Positions 8,016 through 16,459 of a stretch of 34,510 nt of DNA are shown piece after piece. The first letter of the stretch is position 1, and every line of letters starts with the position of its first letter. The translations under genes and the position numbers were made by a program. The notes under the pieces were generated by a model. The model was not told where the DNA came from. It searched no databases and saw only the letters and a program-made list of their open reading frames with translations. Source of the stretch: Lentisphaerae bacterium GWF2_44_16. Lineage in GTDB: Bacteria; Verrucomicrobiota; Lentisphaeria; Victivallales; GWF2-45-14. The stretch spans positions 1-34,510 of the forward strand of contig MHBF01000108.1 in NCBI GenBank assembly GCA_001803225.1, read 5' to 3'.

Positions 8016-9188
8016 CTACTGTTCATATGGCGCATAGGGGCGTTTGAATTCGAAATCGTTATGGGCGTTTTTCTGGTAATCGTCATTTGCCATTTCGTAA
8101 AGGCCGTCAAGGTATTCGTGGCACATGTCGCTGAAGAGCTGCCTTCCGTATTTTTGCAAAAAAAGTTGTGGTGTCATTGAGGCTTCGCCTCTGATTCCGT
8201 CCATGATTTTTGCCAGTCTTCTCAAACAGTTTTCATGCCAGAGCTCCGTCAGTTTTTCAGGGGATTTCAAAAGGCTGTCGAGCCACTTATAATATTTGTC
8301 TTCCTCTTTTTCTTCGGCGGGACTTAAAGTATATGGGCGGCATTCGGACATGTTTATTTTGAGATATTTTCTGTGCCAATCAGTTATTTTTCCGTTTTCT
8401 ATATCAACAGAAAAAATATGGCTTTTTGTAACATTGGGCGAATTGCTTATCTGGTAACCTCCGAGCTGGAAAATAAGATTGCCGAGACTATAGTGTATCA
8501 GACAGTTACCCCATTTTTCGATGCCCTGTGGAACATGCGGGTGGTGGCAGAGGATGAGGTCTGCCCCGGCTTCGGCTATTGCCCTGCAAAGTTTCAGTCG
8601 CGGTATGCTGGGGGCGGGCTGGAACTCAATGTCCGCGTGTATGGATATCACCAGAACATCGACTTTCGCGCGGTGTTTTCTGATATCGGATATGACGTCT
8701 TTCTGTTTAAGGTAGGCGATTCGTTCGCCTCCGCCTTCCAGTGTCCAATCGCCTGCCTGCAGATAACCGAGAAAGCCTATTTTCATGCCGCCCTTTTCCA
8801 CAATTCGCAGTTTTCTGGCTTCCTTTTGCGAAGGCCCTGTTCCCAAGGATTGGACGCCTATTGATTTGATGCAGTTATAAGTGTGCAAAAGCCCTCTCCA
8901 TCCGCAATCAAGTACATGATTTGATGCCGCTTGCAGTATGTCGAAGCCTACCGGACGCAATGCTTCCAATGCGGAATCGCGGCTCTGAAGCGGATGTCCG
9001 CTGGTTTCTGTTAATGGAAAATCTTCCGGTATCATCACTGATTCCAGATTTCCGAAAAGTATATCCGCCTTTTTCAGTTCCGGTATCACTTTTTCAAACG
9101 GATAAGCCGTACCATGCTTAATAATATCTTTTTCGACTTGAGCTGCAAACGATATGTCGCCGACGGCTGAAAGAGTTATTTTTGTCAT
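8016..9188 (-). CDS. CapA-family (poly-gamma-glutamate synthesis-type) metallophosphatase-fold protein
   Basis: A 390-residue protein with all landmarks of the PGA_cap family: SAVGDISFA at the N-terminus, FGNLES, AASNHVLDCG, VLVISIHADIEFQPAP, LCHHPHVPQGIE and HYSLGNLIF. The fold is that of calcineurin-like metallophosphatases and the His/Asp/Asn ligands are kept. In Bacillus, CapA/PgsA takes part in polyglutamate capsule synthesis or export. Here there is no signal peptide, no membrane segment and no capB/capC neighbour, so polyglutamate synthesis is not supported; a hydrolase role on a glycoconjugate or peptide is possible. AAGGAT precedes the ATG. It lies 20 bases after the regulator gene in the same operon. 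Confidence 0.88.
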   Translation of the reverse strand: MTKITLSAVGDISFAAQVEKDIIKHGTAYPFEKVIPELKKADILFGNLESVMIPEDFPLTETSGHPLQSRDSALEALRPVGFDILQAASNHVLDCGWRGLLHTYNCIKSIGVQSLGTGPSQKEARKLRIVEKGGMKIGFLGYLQAGDWTLEGGGERIAYLKQKDVISDIRKHRAKVDVLVISIHADIEFQPAPSIPRLKLCRAIAEAGADLILCHHPHVPQGIEKWGNCLIHYSLGNLIFQLGGYQISNSPNVTKSHIFSVDIENGKITDWHRKYLKINMSECRPYTLSPAEEKEEDKYYKWLDSLLKSPEKLTELWHENCLRRLAKIMDGIRGEASMTPQLFLQKYGRQLFSDMCHEYLDGLYEMANDDYQKNAHNDFEFKRPYAPYEQ

Positions 9189-9208
9189 TTTATAAGATCC
9201 TTCTAAGG

Positions 9209-10348
9209 TTAAGACATTTCTATCGCGAATTGCTCGTTCTCGACAAAGTGCATCATTGAATTTCTCTGACTGAAAAGCGGCTTTATAATTTTTTCACGGG
9301 GAATAAAGGGTTTCGCCATCAGTTCCGTTACTGCCTGATATCCATGGTCAAACCAGTCGAAATACACCATTGGCAGATTTCCATATTTAAAGGATAATTC
9401 AGGCACGCAGTTTACAAGTATTATTTTTACGGTTTCGGGAAGTCCCAATATTTCATTTGAATAAACTTCGCCATAGGGCACATCCTCCGGGCGCGGACAA
9501 AGTAGAAGTCCATCGAATTTTTCTTTTTTGTACCACTTTACAAGGCCCTCTTTCAGATAGGGCCAGGGCGGCAATTTGGGTGTTAATTCCCAGCGAAGGT
9601 CTCTTTTCAGTCCATAAGCCCTTAGTCCGTCGCGATAGCCTTGTAATGGAATTCCTTTTGGCTGGTCAAGCCAGTTGGAGGCGACTGCTATTGAACGGCA
9701 TCCTTTTCCCCATAGTTTGCCGACGGCCAGTTCGTATGAATAAGCCGCGTCGTCAGTGTGCCAGAACCAGTCCCGGGAGGGATGGCGTTCCGGTGGAATG
9801 GGTTCAAATGGGTCGGATAAACGGATATTGTGATTGCAGCCGCAAAAAACTTTGCAGCGGCGTTTTTTCAGAAAATCGAAAAGAGGGAAAAACCATCCGG
9901 CGGATATTATGACCCGGCTTTCAGAATCAAGATGTTCCAGTTGGCGCCAGTCTATGTCATTAAGTGAATTTGTCGGCGAAACGGCAATGGTTTCCATGCG
10001 GCAGTTAAGTTCCTGACAGCGTTTCATGACACCTTCCATTGCCATACGGTGACGGAAAGCAAAGCTGCCGTTTTTTGTCATATAATCAGGACAGGGCAGG
10101 AGATACGTGATGACGGCGCGGCTTTCAGGAGCTTTTTTGCGGACATAAGTTCCCTGGCCTTTCACACGTTCGATGAGTTGTTCGTTTTCCAATTGCTGCA
10201 GGGCCATCCGCAAAGTGCCGCGGGCTACCCCGTATTGTTCCGCCAGTTCGAATTCTTTAGGTAATTTAGCGTTGGCGGCGTATGTCCCGGAAACTATTCC
10301 GTTCTTAAGTTCCTGATACAGATAATCTTTTTTCATCTGTTCGGACAT
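9209..10348 (-). CDS. GntR-type transcription regulator with LacI-like sensor domain
   Basis: A 379-residue regulator. Residues 5-70 form a GntR winged helix (LYQELKNGIVSGTY, LPKEFELAEQYGVARGTLRM, LENEQLIERVKGQGTYV). The remainder looks like a LacI/periplasmic-binding-protein sensor, the AraR-type arrangement, and should bind a sugar-like effector. It heads the six-gene minus-strand operon running to 2726 and has a near-consensus promoter upstream, so autoregulation and control of the operon are likely. The effector is unknown. The first ATG is chosen because AAGG lies 8 bases before it; a second Met at residue 5 is possible. Confidence 0.9.
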   Translation of the reverse strand: MSEQMKKDYLYQELKNGIVSGTYAANAKLPKEFELAEQYGVARGTLRMALQQLENEQLIERVKGQGTYVRKKAPESRAVITYLLPCPDYMTKNGSFAFRHRMAMEGVMKRCQELNCRMETIAVSPTNSLNDIDWRQLEHLDSESRVIISAGWFFPLFDFLKKRRCKVFCGCNHNIRLSDPFEPIPPERHPSRDWFWHTDDAAYSYELAVGKLWGKGCRSIAVASNWLDQPKGIPLQGYRDGLRAYGLKRDLRWELTPKLPPWPYLKEGLVKWYKKEKFDGLLLCPRPEDVPYGEVYSNEILGLPETVKIILVNCVPELSFKYGNLPMVYFDWFDHGYQAVTELMAKPFIPREKIIKPLFSQRNSMMHFVENEQFAIEMS

Positions 10349-10393
10349 GTGATGCCTTATTATTATATTATGTACAGTGCTTGTTTAATATTA

Positions 10394-10422
10394 AGTATAG
10401 CGTATGTATAGTTAAAAGTCAA
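10394..10422 (-). promoter_or_regulatory. Sigma-70 promoter of the regulator-led operon, with two CTATAC half sites
   Basis: On the minus strand TTGACT (10422-10417), a 17-base spacer and TATACT (10399-10394) form a near-consensus promoter about 45 bases before the GntR-type gene. Two CTATAC copies (10411-10406 and 10400-10395) lie 11 bases apart, one helical turn, the second overlapping the -10 box. This spacing would suit a repressor site, perhaps for the gene's own product. Confidence 0.72.
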
Positions 10423-10527
10423 TAGGTATTTTCCTTGTTTTTGGCAAAAAAAGTAAAAAAAACTCTTTTGAGCTGTATTATTATTTATGTTTTATAAAAT
10501 TTGTGTTCGAACAAAGGATGGTATACA

Positions 10528-11154
10528 ATGGCAAAACTTTTATATGTTGAGAGTTCTCCAAGAAAAGAGCGTTCATACTCTATCGCGGTGGCGCGTGAAT
10601 TTCTGAAAGCATATAAGGGGGTACATCCGCATGACAGTGTTGAGACACTTGACTTGTGGACATTGGAACTGCCTGAATTTAGCGGTGACGCCATAAACGC
10701 TAAGTACAAAATAATGCACGGTGAACCCCATACGGCGGGGGAGGCTGAGGCGTGGAATAAAGTCGTGGATGTTTTTGAGCGTTTCAAATCGGCGGATAAA
10801 TATCTTTTCAGCATTCCCATGTGGAATTTCGGGATACCTTACAAGCTCAAGCATTTCATAGACATCATAAATCAGCCTGGGCTTTCTTTCACTTTTTCGC
10901 CTGAGAGCGGATATAAAGGGCTTTTAAGCGGAAGGTCCGCAGTGGTAATTTATTCGCGTGGCGGAGAATACCTTTCCGGCCCGGCGGCGGCGATGGATTT
11001 CCAGAAAACTTATTTTGAGCGTCTGCTCGGTTTCATAGGTATTACAGATGTAAAATCAATTGTCATCGAACCCACATTGAGCGGACCTGAACTCGTGAAA
11101 AAGGCTAAAAAGGACGCCATGGAAACGGCCTGTCGTTTTGCGGCTGGATTTTAA
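10528..11154 (+). CDS. azoR: FMN-dependent NADH-azoreductase (flavodoxin-fold quinone reductase)
   Basis: A 208-residue cytoplasmic oxidoreductase of the AzoR/NQO flavodoxin-like family. These enzymes use NADH and FMN to reduce quinones or azo compounds. Family blocks are LLYVESSPRKERSYS (phosphate/FMN loop), FSIPMWNFGIPYKLKHFID (FMN-contact loop MWNF), VVIYSRGGEYLSGP and FQKTYFERLLGFIGI. The ATG at 10528 is chosen over an upstream TTG because AAAGGAT precedes it by a normal distance and the family begins here. It is a single-gene unit, with its stop directly abutting the stop of the convergent secreted protein gene (11154/11155). Likely role: redox or xenobiotic stress defence. Confidence 0.9.
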   Translation: MAKLLYVESSPRKERSYSIAVAREFLKAYKGVHPHDSVETLDLWTLELPEFSGDAINAKYKIMHGEPHTAGEAEAWNKVVDVFERFKSADKYLFSIPMWNFGIPYKLKHFIDIINQPGLSFTFSPESGYKGLLSGRSAVVIYSRGGEYLSGPAAAMDFQKTYFERLLGFIGITDVKSIVIEPTLSGPELVKKAKKDAMETACRFAAGF

Positions 11155-12753
11155 TTATTCCGGCATTGCTTTTTTCTTGGATTTGATATTGGAGATTCTC
11201 ATTGCCTCGGCGATTCTCTTGCCAAGGGCGTCAATCTCAGTGAGAAGAAAATCATTATAGTCGAGAAGTATCTGATTTTCCTCGTTGATATACTTGTATT
11301 TTGATGGTCTTCTCTTGAGATCCACGGCAGGTTTGGAAATGTAGTTTTTTATCCTGCTCAGGAGTGAACTGTAGGACGAAAAGTTATCGTTTCCCGTTGA
11401 AAGGGTATTCCACTGTTTGACCAGATTGTCCATGAATTTATATTTTATATAGCGTCCCGGGTCAAGATTGTTGTTCCAGGTTATTTTCTCTTTTTCCTTA
11501 TTTTTTTCGGAATTATCTTTATTGTTTTTCTTGTTGATGCTAATAGTGGTGTTGTTATTTCTGCAATAGGGGCAGAGGTAGCATGGGAGGTTGTTTTCTC
11601 TGCAATAGGAACAATTGCAGGTTTCGGTAAATTTCACTCTGCTTTTACTGTCTTCTTTGTCTTTATCTTTCGCGGCATCTTTTTTTTGTTCATTTTCCAG
11701 GTATTCCACTATTACTTTTGTTTCGCGGCTGTTTTTGAATTCTCCGTAAACATCCTTGAGGAAAATTTCTCCCAGGGTATTGACGTCCTTCAGATCTTTC
11801 TGATACTGCAAGTCGGTATTATATGAATTCACGTCAAGCCTGATCAATTTTTCAGGGTTGAGGTTGTCTATTCTTGTTCCGAATCTCAGAATTTTTTCTT
11901 TTTCCGCTTCGCTGTCCGACCAATGCAGTTTTCTGTCGATACAGCTTGAAACGCCGATGACGTTTGAAGTTTTTCCCGAGATAATGGGCCCGCCGGAATT
12001 TTCTTTTTCTATCACACAGGACAAGTCTATTGTTTTTACTGTTATGCCCAAAAGTATGCCTGTTGAGCTTTTAGCATATTCACGTGCTGTGCCGTATGCC
12101 GTAACATTTGATTTAAGCGGTATATTCGCGATGTCTCTTTCTATCCGCAGGGGCGGTATGTCGCAGTCCTGTGCTATGTTTATCAGCGCGATGTCCCTGT
12201 CTTCGGCAAAATATATGGATTTTATCTCCAGTTGCCGGCTGAAAAAATCAATAACTCTGATATTGCTGTTGCCGAAGAGCAGATTAATATTTGTAAGGAT
12301 AACTTTGCATCCATTGAATTCCGCGATAAAGCCGGAACCTCTTTTTTCTTTTCCCTTAATGAGCACCGTCGATTTAAAAATAAGATTCCGGTCGGGTATC
12401 TTTTTGTTTTCCTGTTTTTCTGAAGTTTGCGGCGGTGTATTTATTTTGTTATTTGATTGAGATGCCTTAAAAGTATCTGTTCTTGGAGCTTCTTTTCCGC
12501 TTTTACTTTTTATGGAGTCAAGGTATTTCTCCAGTTCATCTATTTTTTCGGTTTCAGGTTTATTGGAGTCCGATATCTTTTTAATGGTGTCCTTTGCTAT
12601 GCGGTTCATGAATTCATCGCTGAATATGGCGTCAATCTGTTTTTGCGCTTCCATGAATGCTTCCTGAAAGGACTGTGATTTCGCATGCGCAAGGGCCGTG
12701 ACTGATAAAAGAAGGAATGACAGTAAAATGAATTTTTCCAGTCTGAAATTCAT
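11155..12753 (-). CDS. Secreted trypsin-fold protein with missing catalytic His and a Cys-rich knuckle
   Basis: A 532-residue protein with a signal peptide (1-24), a helical charged stretch (25-120), a trypsin-like domain (about 125-275) and a polar C-terminal part. The serine-protease landmarks are GSGFIAE, VILTNINLL, DRDIALINI and ENSGGPI. Asp187 and Ser253 fit the catalytic positions, but the His of the usual TNxHV motif is Asn157. It may therefore be inactive or a binding domain. Residues 379-397 carry six Cys as C-x-C-x2-C-x6-C-x2-C-x2-C, possibly a metal or disulfide knuckle, followed by an Asn/Lys-rich linker. AGGAGA lies before the ATG. It appears to be monocistronic. Partner and substrate are unknown. 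Confidence 0.8.
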   Translation of the reverse strand: MNFRLEKFILLSFLLLSVTALAHAKSQSFQEAFMEAQKQIDAIFSDEFMNRIAKDTIKKISDSNKPETEKIDELEKYLDSIKSKSGKEAPRTDTFKASQSNNKINTPPQTSEKQENKKIPDRNLIFKSTVLIKGKEKRGSGFIAEFNGCKVILTNINLLFGNSNIRVIDFFSRQLEIKSIYFAEDRDIALINIAQDCDIPPLRIERDIANIPLKSNVTAYGTAREYAKSSTGILLGITVKTIDLSCVIEKENSGGPIISGKTSNVIGVSSCIDRKLHWSDSEAEKEKILRFGTRIDNLNPEKLIRLDVNSYNTDLQYQKDLKDVNTLGEIFLKDVYGEFKNSRETKVIVEYLENEQKKDAAKDKDKEDSKSRVKFTETCNCSYCRENNLPCYLCPYCRNNNTTISINKKNNKDNSEKNKEKEKITWNNNLDPGRYIKYKFMDNLVKQWNTLSTGNDNFSSYSSLLSRIKNYISKPAVDLKRRPSKYKYINEENQILLDYNDFLLTEIDALGKRIAEAMRISNIKSKKKAMPE

Positions 12754-12858
12754 TGTTATCTCCTGATTTGCGTTATTTTCGGAAGGCCGGATAACGACTC
12801 TACACTGGAAAGATAACCGTAATTTCCGTCATTTCAAATTTCAGAATTGACTGGATGT

Positions 12859-14106
12859 TTATCTGCCGATAAGTCTTTTCACTGTCCCGCAGGCTTCTGA
12901 TAAACGGTTTTTCATTGTCCCTTTGAGTGTGCATGTGTCGCGGAAAATAAGTTCGACAAAGTTGTCTTTTGTGATATCCAAGGTTTCCCTGATATGATTA
13001 GTGAAAGTTTCGGGATTGAAAATTTCTCCGCAAAGCTGCATGGGGTGAGGTTTTCTGGACAGAACATAATTTTTTCCGACAGCTTCAGCCATGATTTTCT
13101 GATCGCACCAGGGGGAGATTGTCATCTTGCGCAGATTGCGAAATTGTTTTACCGTTGGCCACATAGTGTGAACAGGTTCACAGCATCCATAATAAAGCAG
13201 TCCGAAATGACGGGTTAGTTTTTCCTGATAGGGGAAAATGAATTCCGCGAACATTTCGTTTGATATGCCGGCGGCCTCTTGCGCTTCCGTCGCGCCCCAG
13301 CAGTCTTCTGTCTGCCAATCGTTCTCGTCGGCATTTTCACTTTTGGGTAGTTCGTCAGTGTAAGCGATGCTGCCGGAGCCACAGCAGAATTCGCCATGGT
13401 TTGGTTTGATGAGTTTTTCCTTTTTGAGCCAGTTCAGGAAATCGAGCGCCTCCGTTGAGACAAAATCAAAAAAGCGATGGACGTTTTCGGGTTGATCAAG
13501 CATTGCCATGTAGAAATTTTCCATTCCCATCCACAATACTGCCTTGCAGGCCATTCCCACTCCGACTCCGAGCGTGTTCGGGCAGATTATTTTCAGCGGC
13601 AGGATATCCCCGAATATCTTTTCCGCGAGTTCTTCTTTGCGGTATGTTTCTTCGCGATTGACTCTGAATTCCTCTCTCTTGAGGATATGCAGGTTTTTCG
13701 CCAAGTCCGCCAGCGGAGTATTTGTCTCATAGCCGAGGGCCCTGCCTGTCGCGTCAGGGACGCGGGTGATTTCCAGTCCCGGACAGATTTCCGGCCTGTG
13801 AATAGAGTACGCGAGAGGATAATACGGCGGATATACGCGATCGTCCGGTATAAAATCGTAATTGCATATCACCCTCAGAAAGTAATTTTCAAATTCCCGT
13901 TCGATTTCTCCCGCGCAAACGCATTCCGGCATTAAATCCTTGAAAAATGTTCCGTTGTCCTCAATTACAAACGGCACGGTGCGTTCCATGAGACGGTTGC
14001 TCACGCGCCATATTTCCCTGCGTTTCTTCATATCTTCGGAGTTGACGATTGCGCTGTATTTTCCAGCCAGTTTCCTTAGCCTCTCAATATCTTTATGCGA
14101 TGTCAT
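12859..14106 (-). CDS. Uroporphyrinogen decarboxylase-like (URO-D superfamily) protein
   Basis: A 415-residue cytoplasmic protein that looks like the divergent URO-D superfamily members common in PVC and gut anaerobes. Family-like blocks are GVGMACKAVLWMGMENFYMAML, NVHRFFDFVSTEALDFLNW, HGEFCCGSGSIAYTDELP, HFGLLYYGCCEPVH and ISPWCDQKIM near the C-terminus. True HemE is about 350 residues with a different substrate pocket, and no heme genes are nearby. Many relatives are thought to be cobalamin-dependent methyltransferases; the His and Cys residues in the HGEFCC and YYGCCEP blocks could bind zinc. It is transcribed divergently from an AraC regulator that may control it. AAAGGGAAA precedes the ATG. 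Function is inferred only to superfamily level. Confidence 0.75.
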   Translation of the reverse strand: MTSHKDIERLRKLAGKYSAIVNSEDMKKRREIWRVSNRLMERTVPFVIEDNGTFFKDLMPECVCAGEIEREFENYFLRVICNYDFIPDDRVYPPYYPLAYSIHRPEICPGLEITRVPDATGRALGYETNTPLADLAKNLHILKREEFRVNREETYRKEELAEKIFGDILPLKIICPNTLGVGVGMACKAVLWMGMENFYMAMLDQPENVHRFFDFVSTEALDFLNWLKKEKLIKPNHGEFCCGSGSIAYTDELPKSENADENDWQTEDCWGATEAQEAAGISNEMFAEFIFPYQEKLTRHFGLLYYGCCEPVHTMWPTVKQFRNLRKMTISPWCDQKIMAEAVGKNYVLSRKPHPMQLCGEIFNPETFTNHIRETLDITKDNFVELIFRDTCTLKGTMKNRLSEACGTVKRLIGR

Positions 14107-14131
14107 CTTATTTCCCTTTGAATTTGTTTTT

Positions 14132-14147
14132 AAACATTATAATGTTT
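14132..14147. promoter_or_regulatory. Perfect 16-bp palindrome between the URO-D-like and AraC genes
   Basis: AAACATTATAATGTTT is a perfect palindrome in the 111-base divergent intergenic region, 26 bases before the URO-D-like ATG. It contains TATAAT, so it could be a -10 box with an overlapping regulator site. The surrounding DNA is very AT-rich, which weakens the case. Confidence 0.45.
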
Positions 14148-14217
14148 TTAATTTTATTTTGTAATATATAAAAATATTATTTTGTACACTATATTATGAT
14201 TATTATATGGAGATATC

Positions 14218-15111
14218 ATGGCAACTTATAATACACATAGCATTTTATCGCAGGATGTGAGAAAGCTCCTTGAAGGGCATCCCCTGACAAGGGCTTTGCA
14301 CCCGACTCATTTCGGCATGTTCAAAAAATCGAAGGGATGCTGTTCACGTCCGGACGGGATCGACACCCATGTTCTTATATTGTGTGTAGGAGGGCAGGGA
14401 GTGCTTGAGGAAGGAAACAGAAAATCTGAAGTTTCCGCAAATCATCTGCTTCTGATTCCTGCCGGATGTCCGCATGCTTACGGTGCGGCTCCGGGAATGG
14501 ATTGGAGTCTTTACTGGACTCACTTTGCCGGAGATGGAGCAGAATTTTATTTCAGTCATTTTACTAAAGGCATTTTCCTTTCAAAATGTCCTGATGCCGT
14601 CTTCAATAAAGCCCTTTCGATTTTCCGCGATTATCACAGCCTGATTTACAATAACATAAAATTGGATTCTCTTGTGAAAGCGTCTCAGCTTCTCGGATAT
14701 CTCCTGAGCTTTCTTTTTTATTCCGACCTTGCGGACACTGCCTCGGAATACAGCCGCAAGGGAGTTGAAAGGGCTATTGAGATGATGACGGAAAATATTG
14801 AAAGCTCCCTCACTCTTATGGAACTTGCCGGATATTCAGGGCTTTCAAAACCGCATTTTTCTTTTCTTTTCAAAAAAACGAGCGGTTTTTCCCCGATTGA
14901 GTATTTCAATATCCTTAAGATGCGACGGGCCTGTCATTATCTGGACAGCACATCTATGAACATCGGGGAAGTCAGTGAAAAAATCGGAATTGACAATCAG
15001 CATTATTTTTCCCGTCTTTTTTCCAAAGTCATGGGCATATCTCCCCGCGATTACAGAAAATTAAAAACGTGGTATAACCCGCCTGGCCCCGGAAAAAGCA
15101 TGTCCACATAA
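14218..15111 (+). CDS. AraC-family transcription regulator
   Basis: A 297-residue activator-type regulator. Residues about 10-165 form a cupin-like sensor (VGGQGVLEEGNRK, LLLIPAGCPHAYG, WSLYWTHFAGDGAEFYF). Residues about 185-285 carry the two helix-turn-helix motifs of the AraC family (LTLMELAGYSGLSKPHFSFL; NIGEVSEKIGIDNQHYFSRL, then GISPRDYRK). The sensor resembles sugar-responsive members. GGAG lies 5 bases before the ATG. It is divergent from the URO-D-like gene across a short AT-rich spacer, which makes that gene the most likely target. The ligand is unknown. Confidence 0.93.
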   Translation: MATYNTHSILSQDVRKLLEGHPLTRALHPTHFGMFKKSKGCCSRPDGIDTHVLILCVGGQGVLEEGNRKSEVSANHLLLIPAGCPHAYGAAPGMDWSLYWTHFAGDGAEFYFSHFTKGIFLSKCPDAVFNKALSIFRDYHSLIYNNIKLDSLVKASQLLGYLLSFLFYSDLADTASEYSRKGVERAIEMMTENIESSLTLMELAGYSGLSKPHFSFLFKKTSGFSPIEYFNILKMRRACHYLDSTSMNIGEVSEKIGIDNQHYFSRLFSKVMGISPRDYRKLKTWYNPPGPGKSMST

Positions 15112-15137
15112 TTCGAAATAGAGGAATTATATTTTTT
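15108..15137 (+). terminator. Candidate intrinsic terminator after the AraC gene
   Basis: ATAATTC and GAATTAT form a 7-bp stem around a 9-base loop and are followed by ATTTTTT. The left arm overlaps the AraC stop codon. The stem is AT-rich, so termination may be weak. Confidence 0.4.
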
Positions 15138-15207
15138 AATATTATTTCTGCTATCGCGCTTGAATTTATTACACATTTAAATACCGTAATAAAAACTGGA
15201 TATAAAT

Positions 15208-16284
15208 ATGTTTAGAGATTTTTTTCAGAGTTTTCAGCGCGGGCAGGAAGGCCGGGAGCTGAAAAGGCGCCTGCTTATAATGTACGCGTTCCTGATAGCG
15301 TTGAATGTGGGAATGTGGGTGCTTTCGTTTTCTGTGTTCGGCGCTTTTCCGCGTCTTCTGGGAATATGCCTGATGGCCTATCTTCTGGGGCTCAGACACG
15401 CTGTCGACGCTGACCACATAGCCGCCATTGACAATGTAACAAGAAAACTTATGCAGGAAAAGAAACAGCCCGCGGCGGTTGGCTTTTTCTTTTCGCTGGG
15501 ACATTCAAGTGTTGTTATAATCATGACTTTTTTTGTGGCACTGGGCGCGAACCTTCTTAAAGAACATCCCCAGTTGAAAAACATGGGAGGCCTGATAGGG
15601 ACTGCCGTTTCGGGGCTTTTTCTTTTGCTGATAGCTCTTATAAATTTTATGATTTTCATAGATATTTACAGGACGTTTCAGCAACTGAGAAGAGGGCAGG
15701 GGTTTTCCGAAGAGACCCTTGAGGATTTTCTTAACAGGAGAGGGCTTCTGTCCAGGATGCTCAGGCCGGTATTCAAGATAGTTACGAAAAGCTGGCACAT
15801 GTATGCGCTGGGTTTTCTTTTCGGTCTCGGTTTTGACACGGCTTCCGAAATAGCAGTATTGGGAATTGCCGCCGAAAGCGCGGTGAACGGGCTTCCGATA
15901 TGGTCCATTATGATTTTTCCTCTCCTTTTCATGGCAGGCATGTGCCTTATCGATACCACGGACGGAGTGCTGATGCTTGGCGCTTACGGCTGGGCATTTG
16001 TGAAGCCGGTCAGGAAGCTTTACTATAATATGGTTATTACCATGGTATCTTTTCTGATAGCCTTTTTCATAGGCAGTGTGGAAATTGCCGGCATAATAGC
16101 GGAAAAGCTCCAGCTGACCGGTTTTTTCTGGGGGCATGTCAGGAACATCAGTGATCATATGGGCTCAATGGGTTATATCATGATTGCCATACTTCTTATG
16201 AGTTGGTTTTTATCAACGCTGATTTATAAAATCTCAAAACTCGATTCTCTTGGCACCGTACCTTCTGAAACGTCCGAAATGTGA
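15208..16284 (+). CDS. NiCoT-family nickel/cobalt transporter
   Basis: A 358-residue inner-membrane permease that imports Ni2+ or Co2+. The family signature H-x4-DH is present as H64 to H70 in LRHAVDADHI, with FFSLGHSSVV, LGFDTASEIAVLG and CLIDTTDGVLMLGAYGWAF further on. About eight hydrophobic segments can be seen. CTGGATAT lies before the ATG. No cobalamin riboswitch fits in the 96-base upstream gap. It is followed by the Rex-hydrogenase operon but separated by 220 bases with a new promoter, so it is probably independent. An [FeFe]-hydrogenase needs no nickel, so cobalt for corrinoid enzymes, or nickel for enzymes elsewhere, is the better guess. Confidence 0.93.
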   Translation: MFRDFFQSFQRGQEGRELKRRLLIMYAFLIALNVGMWVLSFSVFGAFPRLLGICLMAYLLGLRHAVDADHIAAIDNVTRKLMQEKKQPAAVGFFFSLGHSSVVIIMTFFVALGANLLKEHPQLKNMGGLIGTAVSGLFLLLIALINFMIFIDIYRTFQQLRRGQGFSEETLEDFLNRRGLLSRMLRPVFKIVTKSWHMYALGFLFGLGFDTASEIAVLGIAAESAVNGLPIWSIMIFPLLFMAGMCLIDTTDGVLMLGAYGWAFVKPVRKLYYNMVITMVSFLIAFFIGSVEIAGIIAEKLQLTGFFWGHVRNISDHMGSMGYIMIAILLMSWFLSTLIYKISKLDSLGTVPSETSEM

Positions 16285-16429
16285 TTGTGAAAGACTTGAT
16301 TTTTTTACGGCTGTCATCGCAGATTTGCATGAAATGAAGATTTTACTTTTGATTAAAAAATCTCTCCGTTGAATCCCCTGAAACAATAATACAACAGTGA
16401 ATTTTTCTACTTTTTCTGAGGAATGCCGC

Positions 16430-16459
16430 TTGAAAAATTTGCAAAGCATGAGATATTAC
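16430..16459 (+). promoter_or_regulatory. Promoter of the rex-hydrogenase operon
   Basis: TTGAAA (16430-16435), an 18-base spacer and TATTAC (16454-16459) make a plausible sigma-70 promoter. The Rex operator begins at the next base, so bound Rex would block RNA polymerase. Confidence 0.55.

Noticed and set aside
8016-9188. Polyglutamate capsule locus
   Set aside because: Only the CapA-family gene is present; capB and capC are missing and the protein has no export signal.
15112-15207. Cobalamin or NiCo riboswitch before the NiCoT gene
   Set aside because: The gap is only 96 bases, is AT-rich and shows no B12-box-like or multi-stem structure.
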